Assembly: GCA_027486035.1 (NCBI GenBank)
Contig: JAIXPX010000018.1
Coordinates: forward strand, 1-64,000
Source: Erythrobacteraceae bacterium
Lineage (GTDB): Bacteria > Pseudomonadota > Alphaproteobacteria > Sphingomonadales > Sphingomonadaceae
DNA length: 64,000 nucleotides
Reading direction: 5' to 3'
A program made the position numbers and the translations under genes. Under the pieces are notes generated by a model, which was not told where the DNA came from, made no database searches, and saw nothing but the letters and a program-made list of their open reading frames with translations. This document shows positions 18,134 to 27,039 of the stretch, piece by piece (the stretch's first letter is position 1; each line of letters starts with the position of its first letter).

Positions 18134-19177
18134 ATGCTGATCCCCCCCGAAACCGGCGCCCGCCCCGCTCACGATTTTTCCTATGGCCGTGCCGCTGACG
18201 GCGCGGGCCTGCCTGCCCGCGTCGCGATTTTCGGCGAGGATGAGGCGCTGCGCCGCCAGATTGCCGCCGACCTCGAAGGGGCGGGGTTTCGCAGCATTGA
18301 TGGCGGGGCCTTGCGCGCGCAGGTCGACGGGCCGATCGCGCTGCTCGGCGATGTGGTTGTGGTCGATTGCCCGGTCAGCGGGCCGGACGGGATCGATGCA
18401 ATGACGCTCGCCAGTCTGGCGCGGCTCGACATGCGGGTCGCCCGCTCGGGCGCGAAGCTGGTGGTGGCGACCAGTCTCGCCGGGCTCGACGATGTCTTCG
18501 CCGTGCTCGACCAGTCGGCTCCGCAGATCCTCGTCGCGCCCAGCCGCGCCGAGCGGGTGATCGCGGTCGGCCGGGTGATGGGCGAGGCGGGGGCTGCGCG
18601 TCTGCGCGAGATGGGCGAGGAGGATCGCCTCGCGCTGCTGCAGCTCTCCCAGCAGGTCGAGGCGATCGCCCGTTCGCTCGACCGGATGCACCATGGGCGC
18701 GCGTCCGGGGGCACCATCGCCGATGTGAAGCGCGATTACCGTGCGCCCGAGGCGCGACAGAACGGCGGCTTCGGCGGGCGCCTTGCCGCCGACCCGGCCA
18801 CAGGCCCTTCGGCGCGGGGCGGGCTCTTGCTGCCCGAGCCGCAGATCGTGCGCCAGATCATCGCCAACCGCCAGGCGCGCGGCCGCTTCTTCGATCCTGC
18901 CCTGTTCGGCGATCCGGCCTGGGACATGCTGCTCGATCTGACCGCTGCCCATGGGGAGGGTGCGCGGGTCTCGGTCACCTCGCTGTGCATTGCGGCGGGG
19001 GTTCCGGCGACCACGGCGCTGCGCTGGCTCACCCAGATGGTCGAGAGCGGAATCTTCATCCGCGTCCCCGACGCGGCTGACAAACGCCGCGCCTTCATCG
19101 CGCTGAGCGACAGGGCCCTGGCGGCCATGTCGGGCTATTTCGCAAGCCTTCGCATGCCCCTGCTTCAGGCGGCCTGA
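18134..19177 (+). CDS. Two-domain transcriptional regulator: receiver-like N-domain plus MarR winged helix
   Basis: The 347-residue protein has an N-terminal alternating beta/alpha region (about 28-160, with VAIFGEDEALRRQI and DVVVVDCP) that resembles a pseudo-receiver fold. A linker with charged and Gly-rich sequence follows. The C-terminal MarR-type winged helix (about 230-340) has SVTSLCIAAGVPATTALRWLTQMVESGIF and the wing VPDAADKRRAFIALS. The conserved DKR in the wing fits MarR. ATG 18134 comes 9 bp after an inverted repeat. No target gene is linked except possibly itself. Related proteins occur across sphingomonads, but I know of no assigned function. Confidence 0.7.
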   Translation: MLIPPETGARPAHDFSYGRAADGAGLPARVAIFGEDEALRRQIAADLEGAGFRSIDGGALRAQVDGPIALLGDVVVVDCPVSGPDGIDAMTLASLARLDMRVARSGAKLVVATSLAGLDDVFAVLDQSAPQILVAPSRAERVIAVGRVMGEAGAARLREMGEEDRLALLQLSQQVEAIARSLDRMHHGRASGGTIADVKRDYRAPEARQNGGFGGRLAADPATGPSARGGLLLPEPQIVRQIIANRQARGRFFDPALFGDPAWDMLLDLTAAHGEGARVSVTSLCIAAGVPATTALRWLTQMVESGIFIRVPDAADKRRAFIALSDRALAAMSGYFASLRMPLLQAA

Positions 19178-19192
19178 GGCGCGGGGCTCGGG

Positions 19193-20113
19193 TCAGGCAG
19201 GGCCGGGCCGCCAGTGCAGGATCAGGGTGAGGCCGCTGGCGGGCGCTTCGGGGTGCGGCCCCTGTGCAGCTTCAGCGCCCATGTCGCGCGGTTCAGACTC
19301 TGCCTTGCCCGCGTCCAGACCCGCCTTAGACCCCTGCTCGACCCCTTCTAGACCGGCCTGCGGTGAAGGTTTCACGTGAAACATCTGCCGCCCGGCATCG
19401 GCGCGGGCGCGGGCCAGGATGGCTTGGGGAACATCGCCGTCCAGCAGCAGCAGGTCCGCCTCTCCCAGCAGGCGAGCCTGCCTGAGGGTCAGCTCCTCGG
19501 GATCGGCACTGGAGAGGGTGATCGCGCAAAGCGCCCCCGAGGCGGGAGGCGCGGCTCCCTCCGCCCATTGCTCAACCCGCTGAAATGCTGACGGATCGAG
19601 CGGATCGAGCGCTCCCCCCTCGCGCAGGGCGGCATCGAGTGCGCGGCGCCGGTCGGCCCCTTGCGGAAAGCGGCGACGCAGGCGCGGACGGACCGCCTCG
19701 AGCGCTCTGGCGAGCCCGCCCAGCGTGTCGGGCAGAACCCGCTCGAGCCTGAGGCGCACATGCTTGGCGAGCCCGGCCGAGGCGCCGCCCGTCCCGATGG
19801 CGATCAGCAGAGGGTCGCGGTCAAGGATGGAAGGCGTTGTAAAGTCGCATAATTCCGGCCGGTCTACGACGTTGACCAGCATCCCCGCGCAGCGCGCATT
19901 GACCGCCGCGACCTCGCAGGCCTGCGCGTCCTCATAGGCGATGAAAGCGAGCCGCACGCCCTCGTCCACCGCCCGGGCGAAGTCGTCGACCACCACGCCT
20001 CCCGCGCGCTCCACCAGCCGCCGCTTGGGCTCCGCCGCCGGCCCGTCGCCGAGCACGAGCACCTGTTGGCCTGTGACCTTGTGGAACAGCGGCAGGCTGG
20101 CGATCTTGCTCAT
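19193..20113 (-). CDS. Precorrin-2 dehydrogenase/sirohydrochlorin ferrochelatase-like protein (CysG N-terminal type)
   Basis: This 306-residue protein matches the N-terminal half of siroheme synthase: an NAD-binding start with VLVLGDGPAAEPKRRLVERAGG, an AAVNARCAGMLVNVVDRPELCDFTTPSILDRDPLLIAIGTGGASAGLAKHVR-type core, and a dimer helix. It should oxidise precorrin-2 and insert iron to make siroheme. The methyltransferase domain is absent. The C-terminal 100 residues are low in family similarity and carry a parS palindrome in frame (encoding MFHVKP). It starts 18 bp after the lysA stop and is probably in the argH-lptM-lysA transcript. Confidence 0.7.
   Translation of the reverse strand: MSKIASLPLFHKVTGQQVLVLGDGPAAEPKRRLVERAGGVVVDDFARAVDEGVRLAFIAYEDAQACEVAAVNARCAGMLVNVVDRPELCDFTTPSILDRDPLLIAIGTGGASAGLAKHVRLRLERVLPDTLGGLARALEAVRPRLRRRFPQGADRRRALDAALREGGALDPLDPSAFQRVEQWAEGAAPPASGALCAITLSSADPEELTLRQARLLGEADLLLLDGDVPQAILARARADAGRQMFHVKPSPQAGLEGVEQGSKAGLDAGKAESEPRDMGAEAAQGPHPEAPASGLTLILHWRPGPA
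19369..19382. other. parS: parS centromere site 1 (inside CysG-like gene)
   Basis: GTTTCACGTGAAAC is a perfect 14-bp palindrome identical to the core of the ParB-binding parS consensus. The 16-mer differs from the usual TGTTTCACGTGAAACA at its first base only. It lies in the poorly conserved C-terminal extension of the minus-strand CysG-like gene. Confidence 0.85.
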
Positions 20114-20131
20114 GACCGGCGCATCGCAGCC

Positions 20132-21391
20132 TCAGGCGAGCCATTCCGGCACGCGCTCGGCGTCCATGATCGCGCCCGCCTCGATGCGGTCCGCGACCAC
20201 CGCGAACCGGTCGCCGTCGACCAGCACCTCGGCCACGAAACCGCGCGAATTGTAGGAGGAGGCCATGGTCGCGCCATAGGCCCCCGCGGTGCGGAACACC
20301 GCGAGGTCGCCCGCCTCCAGCAGGTCGCATTCGCGGCCCATCGCGAAGGTGTCGCCGGTCTCGCAGATCGGGCCGACGATGTTGGCGCGCATCCCCGCGC
20401 CGCGCGGGACGACCGCCTCGAAATGGTGGTAGGCCCCGTAGAGCGCGGGCCGGGCGAGGTCGTTCATGGCGGCATCGACGATCACGAAGGGATCGTTGAT
20501 CCCGCGCTTCACCCGCACCACCCGGGTCAGCAGCACGCCGGCATTGCCGGCGATGACGCGGCCCGGCTCGAAGATCAGCTTCACCCCCCAGTCCCTCGTC
20601 ACCCGCGCCACCATCGCCCCGTATTCCGCAGGCGCGGGAAGGACCTCGCCGACGCGATAGGGCACGCCGAGCCCGCCGCCGAGGTCGACATGGGTGATCG
20701 TGTGCCCCGCGCCGCGCAAGGCTTCGACCAGCGTGCCGAGCTTGGCAAAGGCGGTTTCCAGCGGCGCGAGATCGGCAAGCTGGCTGCCGATATGCACCGC
20801 CACGCCCCTGAGGTTGATGCCCGCCAGACGGGAAAGGGCTCCGAAGATCTGCCCGGCCTCGCTGATCGGCACGCCGAACTTGTTGTCGGCCTTGCCGGTC
20901 GATATCTTGTCATGCGTGCCCGCATCGACATCGGGATTGATCCGCAGGGTGCACTGCGCGGTCAGCCCGCGCGCAGCGGCGATCGCGGCGAGCTCGACGC
21001 CCTCCTCCTCGCTCTCGATGTTGAACTGGCCGATCCCCGCCTCGAGCGCGGCGGCCATCTCGGCCGCCGTCTTGCCTACGCCCGAGAAGACGATCATCTC
21101 CGGCGCGATGCCCGCCGCCAGGGCACGGCGCATCTCGCCGACCGAGACGACGTCCGCGCCCATGCCCTGTCGCCCGAGCACCTTGAGCACCGCGAGGTTG
21201 GGGTTCGACTTCACGGCAAAGGCGATAAGCTTGTCCGGCACGCCCTCCAACGCCTCGCGGAACACGCGGGCATGGCGCTCCAGGGTCGCACGCGAATAGA
21301 CATAGACGGGGGTGCCGACCTGCTCGGCGATAAGCGGCAGGGGCACGTCCTCGGCGTGCATCACGCCGTCCTGGTAGGTGAAATGGTCCAT
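20132..21391 (-). CDS. lysA: Diaminopimelate decarboxylase
   Basis: This 419-residue PLP enzyme of fold type III makes lysine from meso-diaminopimelate. The Schiff-base lysine is in FAVKSNPNLAVL. Also visible are the DVVSVGEMRRAL strand, the HIGSQ motif, the GGGLGVPY phosphate loop and the cross-dimer PICETGDTF cysteine. The start MDHFTYQDG at 21391 is the natural one; an upstream in-frame ATG at 21538 would overlap lptM. It sits 13 bp after the lptM stop, the usual argH-lptM-lysA order. Confidence 0.96.
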   Translation of the reverse strand: MDHFTYQDGVMHAEDVPLPLIAEQVGTPVYVYSRATLERHARVFREALEGVPDKLIAFAVKSNPNLAVLKVLGRQGMGADVVSVGEMRRALAAGIAPEMIVFSGVGKTAAEMAAALEAGIGQFNIESEEEGVELAAIAAARGLTAQCTLRINPDVDAGTHDKISTGKADNKFGVPISEAGQIFGALSRLAGINLRGVAVHIGSQLADLAPLETAFAKLGTLVEALRGAGHTITHVDLGGGLGVPYRVGEVLPAPAEYGAMVARVTRDWGVKLIFEPGRVIAGNAGVLLTRVVRVKRGINDPFVIVDAAMNDLARPALYGAYHHFEAVVPRGAGMRANIVGPICETGDTFAMGRECDLLEAGDLAVFRTAGAYGATMASSYNSRGFVAEVLVDGDRFAVVADRIEAGAIMDAERVPEWLA

Positions 21392-21404
21392 GGAGCTTTC
21401 GGTT

Positions 21405-21641
21405 CTATTCGGGGGGCAGGTCGAAGGGATCGTCCTGGCGCTCTTCCGAGCGACGGCGCAGTTCGACGGAGCGTTCGGGGACCGCAAGAGCATCGCGGCG
21501 GAGCAACTCTTCGGCCGAAGGCTTGGTGGCGGCCCCATAGGGCGCCGGCGGCAGGCTCGCGCCCTTGGCCGGGGTGAGCGGCGCCTGCGTGCCGCAGGCA
21601 GCGAGAAGGCCGGAGAGGCCGAGCAGCAGAACGATACGCAT
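21405..21641 (-). CDS. lptM: Small lipoprotein of the LptM (YifL) type
   Basis: The 78-residue precursor has a lipoprotein signal with lipobox LLAAC (Cys16), then a Pro/Ala-rich stretch and an acidic, Arg-rich tail. LptM-type lipoproteins between argH and lysA help LptD assembly in the outer membrane; the assignment here rests on size, lipobox and location. Its start overlaps the argH stop (ATGA). A tandem ATGATG follows GGAGG; the second ATG (21641) has better spacing (4 bp). Confidence 0.75.
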   Translation of the reverse strand: MRIVLLLGLSGLLAACGTQAPLTPAKGASLPPAPYGAATKPSAEELLRRDALAVPERSVELRRRSEERQDDPFDLPPE

Positions 21642-23071
21642 CATTCCTCCATTTCCAGGGCCAGCTTCGCGGCGGCGACCTGCGCGCGAACCTGATCGGG
21701 CGCGGTTCCGCCATAGGAGGCGCGGGTCGCCACAGAAGCATCGACCGAGAGCGCGGCATAGACGCTCTCGGAAATCCGGGCATCGATCGCCTGAAGGTCC
21801 GCCAGCGGCAGCTGGTCGAGCGCGACGCCGCGGCTCTCGGCCAGCTTCACTGCGGCCCCCGTGATGTGGTGCGCCTCGCGGAAGGGGATGCCGGCCTGCC
21901 GTACCAGCCAGTCGGCAAGATCGGTCGCAGTGGCATAGCCCAGTTCTGCGGCGGCCCGCATCCGGGCGGTGTTGAAGCTCGCCCCTTCGATCATGCCCGT
22001 CATCGCCGCGACCGAGAGCGCCATCAGCGAGGCGGCTTCGAAGACCGGCGGCTTGTCGTCCTGCATGTCCTTCGAATAGGCGAGGGGAAGCCCCTTCATG
22101 GTGATCATCAGGCTGGTGAGGCTGCCGATCACCCGGCCCGAATGGCCGCGCACCAGTTCGGCGGCATCGGGGTTCTTCTTCTGCGGCATGATCGACGAGC
22201 CGGTCGAGAGGCTGTCGGGCAGGCGGATGAAGCCGAAGGGCTGGCTCGCCCAGAGGATCAGCTCCTCGGCCAGGCGCGAGAGGTGGAGCGCGGTGGCCGA
22301 GCAGCACCACAGGAAATCGAGCGCGAAATCGCGGTCGGACACGGCGTCGAGCGAATTCGCGGTGGGCCGGTCGAAGCCCAGTGCGCGCGCGGTCGCCTCG
22401 CGGTCGATCGGGAAGCCGGTGCCGGCGAGGGCTGCCGAGCCGAGCGGGCATTCGTTCATCCGCTCGGCCGCGTCGGCGATCCGCGCGCGATCACGCCGGA
22501 ACATCTCGAAATAGGCCATGAGGTGATGGCCGAGCGTCACCGGCTGCGCGGTCTGGAGGTGGGTGAAGCCGGGCATGATCGAGTCCGCGTGCTCGCCCGC
22601 GCGGTTCACCAGCGCGCGCTGGAGCGCGGCCAGCCCCTCGTCCATCTGGGCAAAGGCGTCGCGCACCCAGAGGCGGAAGTCGGTCGCCACCTGATCGTTG
22701 CGGCTCCTCGCGGTGTGAAGGCGCCCCGCGACCGGTCCGATCAGCTCGGCGAGCCGCCCTTCCGTGGTCATGTGGATGTCCTCGCGATCCCAGTCCTCGG
22801 GCACGCCGTCGCGTTCGTATTCGGCGGCGACCGCGTCGAGCCCGGCGGCGATGGCGGCGGCATCCTCTTGGCTGACGATGCCGGTGGCGCCGAGCATTGC
22901 GACATGGGCCTTGCTCGCGGCGATGTCCTGCCGCCACAGCGCCTTGTCGAAGGGGATCGAGGCGTTGATTTCGCGCATGATCGCGCTAGGGCCATCGGCG
23001 AAGCGGCCGCCCCACATGGCGTTGGTCGCAGCGCCCTCACCGGAGCCCGTCATGTCACGCTTCTCGCTCAT
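21641..23071 (-). CDS. argH: Argininosuccinate lyase
   Basis: The protein (476 residues from ATG 23071, or 470 from ATG 23053) is the last arginine-pathway enzyme, cleaving argininosuccinate to arginine and fumarate. It has MWGGRF, the [13 protein letters not shown] region, [13 protein letters not shown], and the fumarase-superfamily signature [12 protein letters not shown]. Both candidate starts lie within the first codons of the divergent tlpA-like gene, so the promoter must lie inside that gene. Downstream lptM, lysA and the CysG-like gene follow with overlaps or short gaps, forming one operon. Confidence 0.95.
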   Translation of the reverse strand: MSEKRDMTGSGEGAATNAMWGGRFADGPSAIMREINASIPFDKALWRQDIAASKAHVAMLGATGIVSQEDAAAIAAGLDAVAAEYERDGVPEDWDREDIHMTTEGRLAELIGPVAGRLHTARSRNDQVATDFRLWVRDAFAQMDEGLAALQRALVNRAGEHADSIMPGFTHLQTAQPVTLGHHLMAYFEMFRRDRARIADAAERMNECPLGSAALAGTGFPIDREATARALGFDRPTANSLDAVSDRDFALDFLWCCSATALHLSRLAEELILWASQPFGFIRLPDSLSTGSSIMPQKKNPDAAELVRGHSGRVIGSLTSLMITMKGLPLAYSKDMQDDKPPVFEAASLMALSVAAMTGMIEGASFNTARMRAAAELGYATATDLADWLVRQAGIPFREAHHITGAAVKLAESRGVALDQLPLADLQAIDARISESVYAALSVDASVATRASYGGTAPDQVRAQVAAAKLALEMEE

Positions 23072-23609
23072 TGCCGCCTGTATGGTCCTTGCTCTGGCCG
23101 GATGCGATAGGCCCGAGGGCGCGCCAGCGCAACCGGGCGCTGATGCAAGCGCGGGCGCGTTCAAGGTTGACCGTTCCGGGGCCGGAACCGCGATCCCCTC
23201 CCTGACGGTCAGTGACCCGGCGGGCCGGAGGCTCGAGCTTGCGGCGCAGGACGGACCGGTGCTGCTCAACCTCTGGGCGACCTGGTGCGCGCCATGCGTC
23301 AAGGAAATGCCGCAGCTCGATCGCCTTGCCGGCGAACTCGAGGGCGAGGTGAAGGTGGTGACCGTCAGTCAGGATATCCGCGGCGCCGAGGTGGTGACGC
23401 CGTTCTTTGCCAAGCACGGCTACCAGCGGCTCGAGCCTTGGCTGGATCCGGAAACCGCACTCTCGGCGCAGTTCACACCCGAGGGCGTGTTGCCGCTGAC
23501 GATCCTGTTTGACGCCTCGGGCAGGGAGATCCTGCGGGTGACGGGGGGCTATGACTGGGACAGCCCTGAGGCCGTCAGGCTGATCCGCGAGAGCCTCGCG
23601 GCAAGCTAG
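23052..23609 (+). CDS. TlpA-family thiol:disulfide lipoprotein
   Basis: This 185-residue precursor has a lipoprotein signal with lipobox LALAGC (Cys18). Its thioredoxin fold has the redox motif WCAPC within [20 protein letters not shown] and the cis-Pro region [10 protein letters not shown]. It should reduce or shuffle disulfides in the periplasm, for example in cytochrome maturation, anchored to the membrane. Its ATG shares a CATG with one argH start, so the genes diverge with overlapping 5' ends. A TlpA-like gene opposite argH is frequent in alphaproteobacteria. It ends convergent with psd, overlapping by 4 bp. Confidence 0.88.
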   Translation: MSRFSLIAACMVLALAGCDRPEGAPAQPGADASAGAFKVDRSGAGTAIPSLTVSDPAGRRLELAAQDGPVLLNLWATWCAPCVKEMPQLDRLAGELEGEVKVVTVSQDIRGAEVVTPFFAKHGYQRLEPWLDPETALSAQFTPEGVLPLTILFDASGREILRVTGGYDWDSPEAVRLIRESLAAS

Positions 23610-24451
23610 GCCAAGCGTCGGGCGATCGCCTCGCCCATGCGCAGCGGGTCGTCTGCCTTCAGGCCCTCGCGCCAGGCGACGCGGCCCGGCTCGAACAGCA
23701 GCACCACGGTCGAACCGAGGTAAAAGCGCCCCATCTCGTCCCCGGCGGCGAAGCTGGGGCCGGCGCCCGCGAAGTCCTCATGCACCGGCGCGCTCGCATG
23801 GGTGCGGAAGGTGTTCGGCCACACCGTGTCGATCCCCGCGACGATCATCGCGCCCACCATGATGCTGGCGAAATGCCCGTCCGGCCCGTCAAAGCGGCAG
23901 GCCAGGCGCTCGTTGCGGGCGAAGAGCCTGTCGACCCCGGCGGCGGTGGCGACGTTGACCGAAAAGAGGTCGCCCGGGATGTAGCTTGTCGCCGCCAGCA
24001 TGCCTGCGGCGGGCATGTGGACGCGGTGGTAATCCCTGGGGCTGAGATAGATCGTCATGAACGATCCGCCCTCGAAGCGCGCGGCCTCGCTGGCGCTGCA
24101 GCCGAGGATTTCGGCGACCGCGTAATCGCGCCCCTTGGCCTGGATGATCCGGCCTGCGGCAATCGGGCCGAGCTGGCTGACCGCGCCATCGGCGGGCGAG
24201 AGAATGAACTGCTGCGCGTCGGCCAGCGCGCGCGCGCCGGGCTTCAATTCGCGGGTGAAGAAGTCGTTGAAGCTCGTGAACTCGCCAATCCCCCGCGCTG
24301 CCTCGGACAGATCGACGCCATAGGCCGCGACGAAGCGGCGGATCAGCCGGTCGCGCAGCCAGGGTGCCTCGCACGCTGCGAGGCGCCCGGCGAGGCGCGA
24401 AAGAGCGTGCTGGGGAAGGATGTGCTGGAGCGCGATGAAGGCTGCTGACAT
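23606..24451 (-). CDS. psd: Phosphatidylserine decarboxylase proenzyme
   Basis: The 281-residue enzyme makes phosphatidylethanolamine at the inner membrane. The conserved SFNDFFTRELKPGAR start, SPADG with catalytic Asp, the YLSPRDYHRVHMP segment with catalytic His, and the LGST self-cleavage site near the C-terminus (serine becomes the pyruvoyl group) are all present. ATG 24451 gives the usual family N-terminus; the frame is open further upstream through the SDR gene, which is antisense noise. It is co-directional with the SDR gene 47 bp upstream. Confidence 0.95.
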   Translation of the reverse strand: MSAAFIALQHILPQHALSRLAGRLAACEAPWLRDRLIRRFVAAYGVDLSEAARGIGEFTSFNDFFTRELKPGARALADAQQFILSPADGAVSQLGPIAAGRIIQAKGRDYAVAEILGCSASEAARFEGGSFMTIYLSPRDYHRVHMPAAGMLAATSYIPGDLFSVNVATAAGVDRLFARNERLACRFDGPDGHFASIMVGAMIVAGIDTVWPNTFRTHASAPVHEDFAGAGPSFAAGDEMGRFYLGSTVVLLFEPGRVAWREGLKADDPLRMGEAIARRLA

Positions 24452-24498
24452 GCTCCTTGCGCTAGGCTTGCGCGCGTCGCCATGCAAGCCGCGGCAGG

Positions 24499-25236
24499 CT
24501 AGAGCGTGGCGGTCTGGCCGCCGTCGATCTTGATGGCGCTGCCGGTGATGAACCCGGCGCGGGGAGAGGCGAGGAAGGCAGCGATGTCGCCGAACTCCTC
24601 CGGCCTGCCGAGCCGGCCAGCGGGAATCGCGGCGATCGAGCGGGCGGTGATCTGCTCTGCCGCCATCCCGCTGCCTGCCGCCATCGTGGCGTGGAGGCTG
24701 GTCAGGCGGTCGGTGGCGATCTGGCCGGGGAGCAGCAGGTTGACCGTCACGCCGTCGGCAGCGACCTCGGCGGCGAGGGTCTTGCACCAGGAGGCGAGCA
24801 TCGCCCGCACGGCGTTGGAGAGCACGAGGCCGGGGATCGGGGTGACGAGGCTGGTCGAGGCGACCGCGAGAATCCGGCCGAAGCCGCGCGCGCGCATCCC
24901 GGGCAGAAATGCCTGCGCCAGCGAAAGCTGGGCGTTGAACATGCAGTCGAAGACCCCCGCGAAATCGCCCGGTGTGGTGCTTGCCGCCGCACCGGTCGGC
25001 GGACCGCCGCTGTTGAGCACGAGAATGTCGGGCGAGGCACCCCCGCTGCGCACGGCATCGATGATTGCTTGCGGGGCACCCGGATCGTCGAGATCGGCAG
25101 TGATGTGAACCTCGCCCGACCGCGCCACGGTGATGACCTCGGCCCCCTCGGCCGCCAGTGCTGCGGCAATGGCGCGGCCCAGCCCCTTGCTCGCGCCGAG
25201 CACCAGCGCTGTCTTGCCTTCGAGTTGCAGGTCCAT
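24499..25236 (-). CDS. Atypical SDR-family oxidoreductase lacking the catalytic tyrosine
   Basis: This 245-residue protein has an SDR nucleotide site (LVLGASKGLG), an LNSGG stretch in place of NNAG, and a C-terminal GSAIKIDGG segment. The usual Tyr-x3-Lys is missing: after VASTSLVTPIPG the sequence reads LVLSNAVRAM, so Tyr is replaced by Leu and Lys by Arg. It resembles the beta-ketoacyl-reductase-like SDR subgroup that departs from the catalytic tetrad. Activity is therefore uncertain. ATG 25236 has GGAGAAG upstream. It precedes psd on the same strand. Confidence 0.75.
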   Translation of the reverse strand: MDLQLEGKTALVLGASKGLGRAIAAALAAEGAEVITVARSGEVHITADLDDPGAPQAIIDAVRSGGASPDILVLNSGGPPTGAAASTTPGDFAGVFDCMFNAQLSLAQAFLPGMRARGFGRILAVASTSLVTPIPGLVLSNAVRAMLASWCKTLAAEVAADGVTVNLLLPGQIATDRLTSLHATMAAGSGMAAEQITARSIAAIPAGRLGRPEEFGDIAAFLASPRAGFITGSAIKIDGGQTATL

Positions 25237-25411
25237 GGGGCTTCTCCCTCCCTTGCATGCCGTGGTGGATGAATGCCCGAATGGCACGCGGCGCGCGCCT
25301 GATCAAATCGCGCGGGACGCAGGAGACGAAGGCCCGGCGCTGGAAGCCCTTCGCTTGCGCCCGGGCGTTTTCGCGTGAACCCCTCCCATGGACGGGTCAT
25401 CGAGCGAGAAC
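25237..25411. other. Intergenic region between tRNA-Val and the SDR gene
   Basis: This stretch holds the presumed promoter of the SDR gene and the 3' flank of tRNA-Val. A CGCCCGGGCG palindrome near 25361 is the only notable element; no T-tract follows it in the tRNA direction. I see no gene here. Confidence 0.4.
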
Positions 25412-25487
25412 TGGTGGGCGGTGACGGGCTCGAACCGCCGACCCTCTCGGTGTAAACGAGATGCTCTACCAACTGAGCTAACCGCCC
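25412..25487 (-). tRNA. tRNA-Val (anticodon TAC)
   Basis: The minus strand folds into a complete cloverleaf: acceptor GGGCGGT/ACCGCCC, D arm AGTTGGTA, anticodon stem TCTCG/CGAGA around loop TTTACAC, T loop TTCGAGC and an encoded ACCA end (76 nt). Anticodon TAC reads GTA (valine). Confidence 0.96.
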
Positions 25488-25585
25488 GCCTCTCGGCGCT
25501 GGGGCGGGTTAGGCTGCGGTGCGGCGCGGGTCAAGCTGCGGCTGGGGCTCTGCCATGGACGCCGGCAGGCTGCTAGAATGGCGTG

Positions 25586-25917
25586 ATGATCATCGACACC
25601 GAGCTCAACGACGCAACGCCGGTGTGCATCCGCCGCGTCTGGCGCGGCTGCTGACAGCGGTGCTGCTGCTCGACTGCGCGCGCGAGGGGCTGGCCCGCTT
25701 CACGGTCCACATCCTTCCCCATAATCGCCCGGCGCTCGCGCTGGCCCGCTCGCTGGGCGCGCAGGCCGCAGGCTACGAGGCGGGCGTGTCGGTGCTCGAG
25801 ATCGACATCGCGGAGGCGCTCGCTGCCCTGCGCGCCGAGACCGGAGTGCCGGGTCTTGCAGCGGTCTTCGCCAGGTTCGACGCGCAAGGCCTAGGCGCGG
25901 CGCCCACGTGCGGCTAG
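25586..25917 (+). pseudogene. Remnant of a GNAT acetyltransferase
   Basis: The downstream part encodes LLDCAREGLARFTVHILPHN and RPALALARSLGAQ, which look like the C-terminal half of a GNAT fold (motif B region). The expected start region, ATG 25586 onwards, is in a different frame and stops after about 22 codons. The acetyl-CoA loop R-x-x-G-x-G/A is not intact. The best reading is a shortened, frameshifted gene; a short real ORF in the downstream frame is the alternative. It ends 10 bp before the asparaginase gene. Confidence 0.42.
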
Positions 25918-25927
25918 GGCCCCTGTC

Positions 25928-26914
25928 ATGAGCAGGCAGCGCATCCTCGTCCTTGGCACAGGCGGCACGATCGCGGGCTCGGGCAGCGGAGCGACAGGGG
26001 CGACCTACCGGCCCGGTGGCCTCGCGCTTCAGAGCCTTGTCGCGCATCTCGACGCGCTCGGCCTCGATGCCGAGCTGGTGTCCGAAGAGATCGCCCGCAT
26101 CGGCTCGCAGGATATGGGCTTTGCCGAATGGCAGGCGCTCCACGCGGCCTGCCTGCGGGGCATCGCCGATCCGGGGGTGGCCGGGGTCATCATCACCCAT
26201 GGCACCGATACGGCCGAGGAGACCGGCATCCTGCTCGATCTCACGCTGCCGACCACCAAGCCTATCGTGCTGGTCGGCGCGATGCGGCCGGCCGATGCGG
26301 TGGGGGCCGACGGGATGCGCAACTTCGCCAATGGCGTGAAGGTGGCCGGCGATCCGCAGGCCGCCGGGCGCGGCGTCATGCTGGTGATGGGCGATGCGGT
26401 GCTTGCCGCGCGCGACGCGCGCAAGGCGGCGACGAGCAGCATCGATGCCTTCCGCAGCTTCCCGCGCGGGGCGCTGGCGCGCGTCACGCCGGCGAGCCTC
26501 GACTGGTTCGCCCCCCCGCATCGCATGGGCGAGAGCGCGCGCTATCCCTTCCCGGGCGAATTGCCGCGCGTGGCGATCCTCACCGCAGGTGCAGGGATGG
26601 ACGAAAAGCCGGTCGAGGCCCTGCTCGGCATCGGTGCACAGGGGATCGTGCTCGCCGGGATGGGGCAGGGCAATGCGCCGGCCTGCGTGATCGCGGCGCT
26701 TGCGCGGGCCGCCGCGCGCGGCGTTCCGGTGGTCCGCGCCACCCGTGTCGACGAGGGCCTGGTCGATCGCAATGTCGAGGTGGACGACGACGCGCTCGGC
26801 CTCGTCGCGGCGCGGGCGCTCGGTCCCGCAAAGGCGCGCATGGTCCTGATGGTCCTGCTGGCGAGCGGCATCACGGATGCGCGCCACGTCCAGGCGGCGT
26901 TCGACGCGGGGTAA
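25928..26914 (+). CDS. L-asparaginase
   Basis: This 328-residue enzyme hydrolyses asparagine to aspartate and ammonia. Both active-site threonine signatures are present: LGTGGTIAGSG at the N-terminus and THGTDTAEETG. ADGMRNFANG and a C-terminal GMGQGNAP segment fit the small C-domain. There is no signal peptide, so it should be cytoplasmic despite resembling type II enzymes in the core. ATG 25928 is close behind the GNAT remnant; the chemoreceptor gene follows on the same strand. Confidence 0.88.
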   Translation: MSRQRILVLGTGGTIAGSGSGATGATYRPGGLALQSLVAHLDALGLDAELVSEEIARIGSQDMGFAEWQALHAACLRGIADPGVAGVIITHGTDTAEETGILLDLTLPTTKPIVLVGAMRPADAVGADGMRNFANGVKVAGDPQAAGRGVMLVMGDAVLAARDARKAATSSIDAFRSFPRGALARVTPASLDWFAPPHRMGESARYPFPGELPRVAILTAGAGMDEKPVEALLGIGAQGIVLAGMGQGNAPACVIAALARAAARGVPVVRATRVDEGLVDRNVEVDDDALGLVAARALGPAKARMVLMVLLASGITDARHVQAAFDAG

Positions 26915-27039
26915 GCCCGCGTCCGCCACCTGGCTCCGGCGTTCTACGCAGCCGGTCGTTGCACTGTTTCAACCCCGTCCGTGCCAGTCTGGCCGCCGAT
27001 ATCCGGTCGGGTCGACGCGGGTCCATGCGATGGGTAACG

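Noticed and set aside
25362..25377. Possible fourth parS at GTTTTCGCGTGAAC
   Set aside because: The core is TCGCGTGA rather than TCACGTGA and the arms do not match, so ParB binding is not expected.
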